Shown here: in pieces, positions 22,544-31,279 of the stretch | Layout: each line of letters opens with the position of its first letter | How positions within the stretch are numbered: the first letter of the stretch is position 1 | Assembly: GCA_024196135.1 (NCBI GenBank) | Contig: JAMQCK010000026.1 | Coordinates: 104,076-168,075 of the forward strand | Length of the DNA stretch: 64,000 bases | DNA from: Pleurotus ostreatus/Saccharomyces cerevisiae fusant | Taxonomy: Eukaryota; Opisthokonta | Direction: 5' to 3' | Made by a program: the position numbers and the translations under genes | The notes under the pieces: generated by a model | Seen by the model: the letters and a program-made list of their open reading frames with translations, nothing else | Databases searched by the model: none | What the model was told of the DNA's origin: nothing

Positions 22544-24876
22544 ATGTTCTCCTCGGCAGGCCTCTTCAGCAGACTCAGATGTCCCCGCGGCGCAGACTGT
22601 GACCGCACCAACTGCGTCTTTGCGCATGGGGACGTCCAGCCCGACCCCCCGCTTGACATTCCCGTCGCACAGCCCGCCACGAACAGCACAAAGCCCACAG
22701 TACCTGCTAAGCGCCCGACCATGCCCTCTCCCACATCATCGACCGCCAGAGTGCCGCCGCTGTCGGCGAAAGAGCCCCCTCGGAAGATGCTTAAGCTGGG
22801 AGGGCGCACCGCGGTTCCTGTTCCCCAACCTGCCCAGCCGACAGTGAGCTATCATTCATGCATCCCGACAGCGAGCAGGCGCTTACATCTCCCCAGGCTG
22901 GCGTGCCGACTCTCAAGATACATCCCATGCAATCCCAAGTACCCATCGCAACGCGCCAAGTAAGTCCCTTGCAGCTGAATGCCTTTTGTCGGCGATGCAT
23001 GAATCGCAACATGCGAGAAGGACATAGACCATAGACGCCGAGCTCGATCGTGCTTCCTGCAACGCCTCTTTTGCTTCTCTCTTGTCAACACAAAGCTTCT
23101 TTGTGCGCGTGAACGTCACCCTGCCAGGGCTTTGCGCGACGTGCATCACATGACCCTCTGCTAATCTGCTGCCCCCAGTCGATGCTCAAAGTTCTTTACG
23201 ACCGCTTCCGCGACCTCTACTCCTCCATCCTCCCCTCCAACCCCACCCTCGCCTCCGAGCACGCGCTTCGGCAAGAAGAGGAGCTCTACAAGTCCTCCAG
23301 CAAGGCCGGCTATTCGATGGTGAGCCACAAACTCGCCACCGTCCTCATACCCCACACCCCAATCTGACCCCGCTAGACAGTCATCCAGTATGCTGGGCAG
23401 ATCAAGAAGCGCCCCAAGCCGACGCACATTAGTCACGACTCGGTGGGGACGAAGGCCGACATTGCGGCGCGTGTTGAGCAGAAGAAGTCGCTCAAGGCTC
23501 TCACATTGACGCGCGCCAACCTGGAGCGCTACGTGCACCCGGTCGAAGTGCTAGCACAATGGGGTTACATTACAGCCATACCAGAGGGACCGGGTGGCGA
23601 CGCGTCCACCATGGAGGGGCAGACAATGAAGTGCGAGCGGTGTGGCGATAAGTTCACTGTGCAGGCCAATCCTGGAGCGGAGGAGTGCACATTCCATTGG
23701 GGGCGGTTGAGGACCATGAATGTCAGTGGCGAGCGCGCACGCGTGCGAACCTGCTGCGCGAAGACGGATTCGGAGTCAGGGGGCTGCACAACAGGTGAGT
23801 CGCCACTCGCGCGGCTCTCCCTTTCTGTTAACCTAAACTCTCTCTCAGGCGCGCACGTCTTCTACGACACCGATCCGGTCGTTCTGCATGCTCGCCACCC
23901 ATTCTCATTCCTACCACCACGATCCGCGCCACAAAGGACGGCGCTCGATGTCATTGCCCTGGATTGCGAGATGATCTACACCACCGGCGGCATGCGCGTC
24001 GCTCGCGTCTCCCTCATCGACGGCGCAGGCGCCACGATCTTCGATGACTTTGTCAAGATGGACGAGGGGGTGAAGGTGCTGTGAGTTGACGCTGCATTAA
24101 ATCTTCGTAGCCTATTCCCTGACTCCACCCTTCCTCAGCGACTACAACACCCGCTTCTCCGGCATCAGGCCCGAGCACCTCGAGCGCGCCACGCACGACC
24201 TCGCCGGCATTCGCGAGCGGCTGCACGCCCTCATGGACGCCGACTCCATCCTCGTCGGGCATGCGCTCGAGAACGACTTGAAGACGTTGCGGATTATACA
24301 CCACCGCTGCGTGGACACTGCGCTGCTGTTCCCGCACGGGTCGGGCGCGCCGTATAGGAAGGCCTTGAGGGATCTGTGAGTCCTTTTTCTCAAATCATTG
24401 ATATCTTACCTCGGAATTCGCTGTGACCAAATACTGATAATCCCCGCCCCAGCGCCCGCGAACACCTCGGCGTCGTCATCCAGCAGTCGACTACTGCCGG
24501 TCACTCGTCGGCCGAGGATGCTTCTGTCACGCTCGACCTCGTTCGGTGGCATTTGCTCAATAGACAGCCGCCAAAGTACGCGATTGAGGCGGGGAAGGCG
24601 GCGATCAATGGTGCGGCTTTGACATCGCAAGTGTCGACGCCAGTAACTGCGTCGGGACCTTCGGGGTCAAGACCTGCATCGGGACAAGCAGCAGCTTCTG
24701 GGTCAAGGACGGTGTCGACGCCCAGGGTTCCGTCGTCAACAGCAATGCCTGGGAGAGCAAGCCGCGGAGGGCCCCTGCCACTACATACCTCACCCTCCGC
24801 ATCTATACCCATTCAGCCTTCGCAGGCATCCAGATTACCACCGCCAGTATCGTCCATGGATATAGAGTTGATCTGA
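22544..24876 (+). CDS. REX3: RNA exonuclease of the Rex3/REXO1 type (DEDDh)
   Basis: This predicted 3'-5' exoribonuclease processes or trims small stable RNAs. The N-terminus MFSSAGLFSRLRCPRG then DCDRTNCVFAH resembles a CCCH-type zinc finger. A long linker follows with EEELYKSSSKAGY and HISHDSVGTKADIAAR. A putative zinc motif CERCGDKFTV appears, with further cysteines. The DEDDh core has ExoI in VIALDCEMIYTTGGMRVARV, ExoII in ADSILVGHALENDLKTLRI and ExoIII in HSSAEDASVTLDLVRWHL. A serine/proline-rich C-terminal tail ends at 24876. About eight exons are inferred; the start at 22544 is the first ATG of the zinc-finger frame. Confidence 0.9.
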
Positions 24877-25493
24877 CTGGTGGATTTTGGTGTGTGATGA
24901 CTTGCTCTGGTGCTCGGTTTGCTATGGCTGAAGCTCGACCTGACGGGGATCCCGCCCGGCGGGCTGGAGCTGGGTTTCCGCTCAGTACGGTAGGCTGGCA
25001 CTTCCGCAAGCGCAATGTGAGGTAAGGAGGGCGCGTCCACTGGCAGGGATCGCCAGGAGGGTGACTAGCAGGAATCGCCGCCGTATTATGGCATGCTCGC
25101 TGAGGCCTGCCGCGAGCGTTTGCGGCCGGCCCTGTCATCTGCCTGCAGCGCCCATCGTCATCACCTGTCCAGCTTGTCTACTTGCGGTACAGCCATCTCA
25201 GACTGCGTTCTTGTCATCTCTGGACAGGAGCTTACTCGACTCGCTGTCTTCATTCTTGACAATAGAACGCCGTTGACGCTATCTTCGATTGTAGCCCGCT
25301 ATCTGGTCCCCCGTATGTCCATTTTGAGTAGCCGTGCTCGCCGTGTTCATTTTTGGACGAGGCAATCATTGCGGGTACGCGCAAGACATATCATGAATAA
25401 ATCAGGTCGCTGACTACATCTCCAGGTCCTATTTACAATCTGCTTGGCCACTTCAACTGGCCTGGGGGCCCTTCCCTATCCATCCATCATCCT
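24877..25493. other. Intergenic region between convergent REX3 and the small candidate gene
   Basis: About 615 bases of moderately GC-rich sequence. Open frames of up to about 100 codons exist on the plus strand but show no splice sites, motifs or plausible composition. I see nothing else. Confidence 0.45.
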
Positions 25494-25876
25494 TCACTGC
25501 TTCCTCGCCGACTCCAGCTTGATATCATCCCACCCATTGAACGTGATATAATACGACTTCCCATGCGGCTGCAAATAGAGCCCCTTCCTCCGCGTATTGT
25601 TCACGTCCTTGAACACGATCGTCTCCCACCCGCCGCGCGAGAACTTGTTGTCGCCGAAGTTGTTGGTGAGGTGGTGCCAGGCGATGCCTCGCTTGCCGGC
25701 GTTGTGCCAGGCGGAGGTGCCCTCGGAGGCGTCGGTGCGCGTTACGGTCACGTACATGGCGTGCTGGACGTTGCGCCCGACGCGGATCCAGAAGCCGTCG
25801 CCGACGTAGTCGTGCTGGCGGTCGGGAAGGTGAGTATGATTGAAGGTTGTGACGATGGGCTCAGGCTCACGGTCAT
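25494..25876 (-). CDS. Small candidate gene of unknown function (about 108 residues)
   Basis: A two-exon model is proposed. ATGACC at 25876-25871 precedes a consensus donor GTGAGC, a 56-nt intron (25815-25870) ending CGCCAG, and an exon encoding HDYVGDGFWIRVGRNVQH, then MYVTVTRTD, AWHNAGKRGIAWHHLTNN, SRGGWETIVFKDVNN and YYITFNGWDDIKLESARKQ. Composition (G, W, Y, N rich, beta-strand-like) looks like a real soluble protein. A TATA box lies about 155 bases upstream and a further 5' UTR intron ending CTACAG is likely. I do not recognise the family. The isolated position beside a MITE could mean a young or lineage-specific gene. Confidence 0.5.
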
Positions 25877-26629
25877 GGTGTAGGCTTTCGACGAGTTCGA
25901 GGGGTTAAGCGAGTTGCTTGTCTGTAGAAGATGGTGAGTGAGAGGAGATGGTGGTGGTCATCCCCTTGAGTGCTTACTGCTAGAGATGCAACTTTGCTGC
26001 TGCTAGCCTCTACTCGCGTTGCCTCATTTTATACCATCTCCCTCTGCGATACAAATCCAAGAACCTCTGCCTCAGCCGCCGTTCTGCAAGTAGGTGACTG
26101 CGCCTTCAGAGCCTAACTGTGTCTCTAATGCCTGACTCACCATGGTCAACTATCGTCTTTCACATAGAAGAAGCACGAACAAGCTATGCCTGACAGTAGT
26201 AATGTTGTCTGCTGTCTCTGCTATTCGTCAATCTGGACACAGCTTGTCCACTATAAGGCTGGCATGAAGACGAATATACGGCGCCAGGTTGGGGCCGGTG
26301 CTGGGCGCGGTGGGTAAGTTGTACTGCTCAAAGGCTTCCATACGACCTGATGGTCCTCAAGCGCCATAGCCGCAGAGGTAGTGCTGTAGCAGGACACTCG
26401 ACAAGATACTGATCAGCATTCCCAAGCTTCATTCACCTGCGGCGATTCGCAAAGTTATAACGCCCGTATTGCTGTTCACCGTGCGATCCTGCAACGTATC
26501 GTACTCGTCCATGTATGATGGGCTACTGGCGCGGAGTAGGTAGGTCCGCTGGATGGGCCCCTCCGGTAATCGAACTCGTTTCACAATCAGTCGACTGGTT
26601 TTATGGCCAGGACAATGCTGACTGCAATA
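25877..26629. other. Gene-poor stretch upstream of the small candidate gene
   Basis: About 750 bases. It contains a TATA-like box, TATAAAA on the minus strand (26027-26033), probably serving the small gene to its left. A 38-codon minus-strand frame starting near 26323 (MEAFEQYNL) has no supporting feature. Nothing else is evident. Confidence 0.4.
26027..26033 (-). promoter_or_regulatory. TATA box upstream of the small candidate gene
   Basis: The minus strand reads GGTATAAAATG. It lies about 150 bases upstream of the proposed start at 25876, with a likely 5' UTR intron between them. Confidence 0.4.
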
Positions 26630-27022
26630 GAGTGTATTCGCCCATTAAAAATTCAAGATCCAAAACCGGTACATGCGAAGCTAATTGAGCACCGAGCATC
26701 TTCATACTACGAATTTGGTTTGGTAAGTTACGAAAATCGTTGGTAGGCTCTGCACTCACAAGCGCGGACAGCCCTGCTGTCACCCTGTCTTCACGTCGTT
26801 TCACGACGGCGGGCGGTGCTGGACGGTCGTCGGGGCCCGTCTGCCAAGTCTCGCCTCGACAAGTGCGAGAACAACCGGTCCAAGAAGGGTTGCGCTGGTC
26901 AGCTCGCCGTGCGCCACTGCGAAAAGATCCTGGATCTCGTCAGTCCTACTACGAGAATGCTTTGAAGATCCAAAAATGAATCGGCATGTTCATAAGGGAA
27001 TTATTAACGAGCGAATACACTC
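26630..27022. mobile_element. MITE-like element, 393 bp, TA target duplication
   Basis: The left end reads GAGTGTATTCGCCCATTAA and the right end, read inward on the other strand, GAGTGTATTCGCTCGTTAA. The inverted repeats match at about 23 of 26 positions. TA flanks both ends (26628-26629 and 27023-27024), the Tc1/mariner-type duplication. A sub-terminal AAGATCCAAAA occurs in direct orientation near both ends. There is no transposase; the middle is more GC-rich than the ends and may be captured sequence. Confidence 0.75.
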
Positions 27023-28120
27023 TAATCCTCGTTCTCCAAGTCAGGTAGAGCTCTCGCCCGCGCTCCTACCGCGCCTAATGCGATAGTTACGGTCCTTCCT
27101 TGTGGGTGCTGCTGCTATCTTCTAGTACTAGAGCGCCCATTACCCACGTCTTCGATGCTGGTCCCATGCACATCATCAATCACCGAGTGAATCCTCTATA
27201 CTCCATTGAGCTAAAGTAATGCGCACTCTCTATGGCCCTACAGGCTACGGAGCACCTATGACCTCTCTCAACGCCCATCCGTACGTATGTACAACCGAAG
27301 TCATGCGGCAAGGGGTATTACAATGCATCGAGTATAGTAAAGTGCTAGACCGAAGGTCTCTAGTCGATCCTCCAAGGTCGGGCGTGCGATTCTCGTGAGC
27401 GTCCGCAGAACAATCCTCAAAGGCGCCGCACGATCCACTGACGGACCACACAACACTCCTCTGAGGCGCCGTACGACCACTGAAGGACTTGCGCGCAGCT
27501 CCCCCGAAAGCGCCTAGAGCGACTCCGGCATAGCCGCCACGTCTTAAGCGAGTGGTACGAGGGTGAGGGAACCGGGCAGAAGGTGGTGAAAGCCGGGGCA
27601 AGGAAGGGAGCAACAAGAAACATCGTTGTACAAGGACAGAGGATATAATATCGTCGTCGTCGGAACTGAGCGTGGGGATGGACCTGGAACAACGTACTGT
27701 GTACACCTGTAATAAAATTAAGCTGGCCGATGGAGGGAGAAAAGGGTTCTGAAAGTTCGTGAAGGGGTAGTAGTAGGAGCACACTGTATGTGGTCTGGAA
27801 AAATGTGTAGGGTTTATGAAGGAGAAAGTGTGATCCGTCCAGGGCGAGGAACTAGGACGGAAGGGCATGGCGGGAGCAGGGGAGCGAGAAAGCGAGCGAG
27901 CGTGGTATAACGAGCGGAGGGGCTTAGGCAGTACTTTTGACGGGCCAGTGCGAGTGGCAGAGGAATATAAGGATATGATATGTATGCGAGGTCCGTTCGA
28001 GGACAAAATACAGGTTGTGGCGTCCGGAATCTCGAAGATATACGTGTCATTGAGTCTGCAAAGTCCAATCCGGGTTGATGATGATAAGGGTGGTTGCGGG
28101 TGGTGCGGTGCGACGCGCCC
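27023..28120. other. Intergenic region 3' of the coiled-coil gene
   Basis: About 1.1 kb. A minus-strand frame of about 250 codons is present but has no motifs, no clean start and a serine/proline/arginine composition typical of chance frames. Short tRNA-like strings near 27190 and 27340 do not fold as complete tRNAs. No gene is supported. Confidence 0.45.
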
Positions 28121-30781
28121 TTAGGTGAACGCTGTCGACCGCCGATTAGTGTGCGGCTTCTGCTGCCTCCCGTGCGCGGGCATCGTCATCGGTACGACTG
28201 AGGGCTGCTGCATGGGCAGCGCCGTCCATGGACTCGGGATCGGCGGCGCGGGGTTCGGGTGCTTCGCCCGCCCGCGCGACAGCGACGCGGTCTGTGTCGT
28301 GCCCGCCGTATGCCGGCTTGTGCGCGAGTTCACGGACCGATCATCGCTGCCGCGACGTTCATGCGAAGGCGTCCACTGCGATGACGAGCCAACGGTCGAA
28401 GGCGGACGAGATGAGGACGAGGCCAGACGTTCGCGGCTGCGCGCAGGCGACGAGCTTCCCGGAGACGACGTCGGCGACGAGTCCCGCGAGGAACCCCGCG
28501 AGCGCGAGCGCGTCGACTGCATCATGAAGGGCGCGCTAGGGGGCAGAAGCGGCATGTTGCAGTCCATCGCGTACGGCATTCCCATAGGCATGCCCATGTT
28601 CATCATCGGCATGCCCATCATGGGCATGTTGGGGGTCATCATGCCTGGCACCATCGGCATCATCCCTGTGGGCATTTGCGGCACGGGTGGCGGCATGTGC
28701 AGGCTCGAGGTGCTGCCGCCATACACGGGGAAGGACGACGCACGTTCGGGCTGGGGCGCTGTCGAAGACCGCTCTCGCATGCGCGGGCGCATGTCCTCAG
28801 ACGCCGCCGAGTAGGTTGAGCCAGGGCGCGAGTGAATCGACACCGGCCGAGGGGAGGATGTCGAGGTCGCAGGTGCGATGCTCGCTGGCCGTGAGTTGCC
28901 AGAATCAGATCCCTGCTTTCCGCTGTTGTCGTACGCAGGACGCGAGTAGCGCTTGCTGTCCCGCTGCGGCGATTCAGATTCGCGCAGCGAGCCCGCCGAC
29001 GCACTCGGTGCCATGCCGTGGCCAAACCGCTGACTCTCCCGACGCTGTCGGGCCGCAACGACCTCCTGCTGGTACAGCCGCTTCTTCCGCTCCTCCTCAA
29101 TCGCCCGCTTCTCCTTCTCCCACGCAGCCCGCTCGCGCTCCCACTCTGCGCGCTCCTTCTCGCGCTGGAGGCGCTCTGCCTCGAGCCGCGCCCGCTCGAT
29201 CTCGGCCTTCCGCTTCTCCTGCTCCTCGCGCAGGAATTTGGCCTTCTCCGCCTTGCGCTGCCGTGCGCGCAGCACGTAGCCGAGCGGCACCACATCGTCC
29301 TTCTTGTCCTCCTCCGCAAAGTGGACTCCACGCTTGGGTGAGGGCGCGGCGGCCGCAACAGGGCTATTGGCCTCGACCTTGATCTCAGGGAGCACTGGGG
29401 GCGACGATCGAGCCACTGGTGTTGAAGTTGGCGGCTCAGGCATGGAGAACGGCTGGGCGGCAGCCGTGTCCGTTTCGTTGCGCAATGGAGAGGGCGGCAG
29501 GGGGGACGGCGGTTTGCCGTGCGCAGAGTTGCGCTTAGGTACTAGATCTTTTGTCAGTATACGCTGCGTAAGCACCTCGGCCAACCGGCACTGACCATGC
29601 AAATGAGTCGAACTGCTGCCCGTGCTGGACGTCGACGCCGGAGATCCAGTGACGGTCGCAGACTCAGAAGCGCTGGGCCCGACGTCCGGACTCGGTGCTT
29701 CGTCGGCCACGAGATCGTAGCCAGCCATCTCGTCGAGGACTTCGGAGTACTCTAGGGCCGCAACGGCCCACGCGCATGACACGCCATACGTCGCAATAGA
29801 CGACCCATTCGCGACGTACACCGCATGTCGCTCTTCGAACATCGGTCTTGCGATCCAACGGCGAATGCCGGGGCTATACGGAAGAACGCGTGCGTTGCGA
29901 GGAGGCCGTCGTTCGAGGAACTCGTCTTGATCCTCGCTCGGGGTGTAGGAGACAGTCGGCCTTGAGCTATAAGGAAGGATCGACGCCTCCTCCGCGCGCG
30001 ATAAGCGTCGACCAGAACTATTTATGCGTGCCAAGATATGCTGTCGGTGCATGCGAGTGCGCAGAGTAGCATGTGAACGGGCAGGTGCGCGGGCAGTGGA
30101 TCGAGGGAAGGGCAGGGAGGTGGAGTCGAGCACGAATGGCGAGAGCGGACATGTCTTGCCGTCCTGCTTGCGTTGCGTGATTGCAGTGAGGTAGTCCAGG
30201 GCAGCAGTCGCTGACGCGGGGGTGAACGCGCGCGTGGGGGTTGTTGGTGGACTGCGCCGGGATACTACATCCGCGTCCGAATGCTCGTCCTCGGACTCTG
30301 AAGAGGTGTCGTCATCCGAGTCCTCGTCCTGCATGGTGGGCCTGTTCCTTGCTGGCGGGGGTACTAGGCGTGCGCCGGGGTGATGATCGGGCGCGTCGGG
30401 CTTCTGCGGCCGCCCTAGCTCATGGCGCTTGTTGAGCCATGGCATCCACGACTTGCGTCGGGGCGTGGTGTCGGCGGCGACGACCGCGGGAGGGAAGATG
30501 AGCAGCTCGTCCTCTGGCGTGTGGAGGAAACTTGAGCCGCCGCTAGAGGAGGCGGAAGAGTGTGTCGGGTCACTAAGCAGGGCGGGCGTAACGGAGGGCA
30601 CTGGGGGCGGGGCATGATGGGTGGGCGGGACGACTGTGAGGGTCTGGGACTGCGTACGCCGGAAGCTCTTCTTGGGCTTGATGATGCTGAGGTTGGTGGA
30701 TGACCGCCCCGCCGTCGAAGCCGTGGCGGAGGACTGTGAGTCGCGGTCGCGCTTGTGGAAGACGGAAGCGATGCGACGCAT
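28121..30781 (-). CDS. Large low-complexity protein with charged coiled coil and Met/Pro-rich segment
   Basis: I do not recognise this protein. The start MRRIASVFHKRDRDSQSS is the first ATG of a long frame. Most of the N-terminal third is Ser/Pro/Thr-rich with acidic patches. A more ordered block contains YSPGIRRWIARPMFEERHAV then YVANGSSIATYGVSCAW and AALEYSEVLDEMAGYDLV, likely the conserved part. A charged helix of about 90 residues (RARQRKAEKAKFLREEQEKR onward) predicts a coiled coil. Then comes a Met-rich stretch of about 45 residues (MPTGMMPMVPGMM, NMPMMGMPMMNMGMPMG) and an RS-rich tail. A 54-nt segment near 29550 has donor, CTGAC and acceptor and is a likely in-frame intron, so the product is about 868 or 886 residues. 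Confidence 0.8.
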   Translation of the reverse strand: MRRIASVFHKRDRDSQSSATASTAGRSSTNLSIIKPKKSFRRTQSQTLTVVPPTHHAPPPVPSVTPALLSDPTHSSASSSGGSSFLHTPEDELLIFPPAVVAADTTPRRKSWMPWLNKRHELGRPQKPDAPDHHPGARLVPPPARNRPTMQDEDSDDDTSSESEDEHSDADVVSRRSPPTTPTRAFTPASATAALDYLTAITQRKQDGKTCPLSPFVLDSTSLPFPRSTARAPARSHATLRTRMHRQHILARINSSGRRLSRAEEASILPYSSRPTVSYTPSEDQDEFLERRPPRNARVLPYSPGIRRWIARPMFEERHAVYVANGSSIATYGVSCAWAVAALEYSEVLDEMAGYDLVADEAPSPDVGPSASESATVTGSPASTSSTGSSSTHLHGQCRLAEVLTQRILTKDLVPKRNSAHGKPPSPLPPSPLRNETDTAAAQPFSMPEPPTSTPVARSSPPVLPEIKVEANSPVAAAAPSPKRGVHFAEEDKKDDVVPLGYVLRARQRKAEKAKFLREEQEKRKAEIERARLEAERLQREKERAEWERERAAWEKEKRAIEEERKKRLYQQEVVAARQRRESQRFGHGMAPSASAGSLRESESPQRDSKRYSRPAYDNSGKQGSDSGNSRPASIAPATSTSSPRPVSIHSRPGSTYSAASEDMRPRMRERSSTAPQPERASSFPVYGGSTSSLHMPPPVPQMPTGMMPMVPGMMTPNMPMMGMPMMNMGMPMGMPYAMDCNMPLLPPSAPFMMQSTRSRSRGSSRDSSPTSSPGSSSPARSRERLASSSSRPPSTVGSSSQWTPSHERRGSDDRSVNSRTSRHTAGTTQTASLSRGRAKHPNPAPPIPSPWTALPMQQPSVVPMTMPAHGRQQKPHTNRRSTAFT

Positions 30782-31279
30782 ATTCGCCTTGTAGGATGTG
30801 GTCGGGAGCAAGACGATGCGGCGAAAGGATCAAACGCAGGGAATCCGCCAGAACCGGTACGAATATAATCTCGAGGCCCAAATCAAAGCGACATAACTGG
30901 AAATTGGTCAGGTCACGGGTGATTTTGGTGAGGGAGATGCAAACCGAGTGCGTGGCGGCGAGGATGAGGGGAGGATGGAAGGACGGAGAGAGGGATGGTC
31001 GCGCTGCCAGTGATGGCGCCGGACGCAGGAAGCGTCTCGATCCTAGCGCTTTGACACGGCGTCCGCCCCCGCATGCGTCTTTGTCCCACGCCCGCTCGTG
31101 CCTGATGTTGAACGTTCCAGACCCGGTCACAACCCGTCCAGCGACCCCCCGTAAGCCAACCGTAAGCACTTTCTGCATTTCTCGAAAACACTGGGACACC
31201 TCGGACGAACGTGTAGGTACGCGGGCCCCCCTCGCACAATGAACGTCGAGACATGAGACAGCACATCACGAAACGCGCA
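30782..31279. other. Intergenic region between RRN7 3' end and the coiled-coil gene promoter
   Basis: About 500 bases, expected to hold the RRN7 3' UTR and the promoter of the downstream minus-strand gene. No TATA box stands out and there is no supported gene. Confidence 0.45.

Noticed and set aside
26205..26323. 38-codon minus-strand frame (MEAFEQYNL...)
   Set aside because: It cannot be spliced in frame to the small gene downstream, and nothing supports it as a gene by itself.
26560..26590. GTTCGATT on the minus strand as a possible tRNA T-loop
   Set aside because: The flanking bases do not pair as a T-stem and there is no D-arm upstream.
27150..27240. tRNA-like string (TAGCTCAATGGA on the minus strand)
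   Set aside because: It matches a D-arm, but no T-arm (GTTCRANYC), acceptor pairing or anticodon stem follows; another string near 27340 also fails to fold.
27245..28006. Minus-strand open frame of about 250 codons
   Set aside because: Composition is Ser/Pro/Arg-rich, with no domain, start context or splice pattern. It lies in the 3' flank of the coiled-coil gene.
28687..29382. Plus-strand frame opposite the coiled-coil gene
   Set aside because: It is an antisense shadow of repetitive GC-rich coding sequence.
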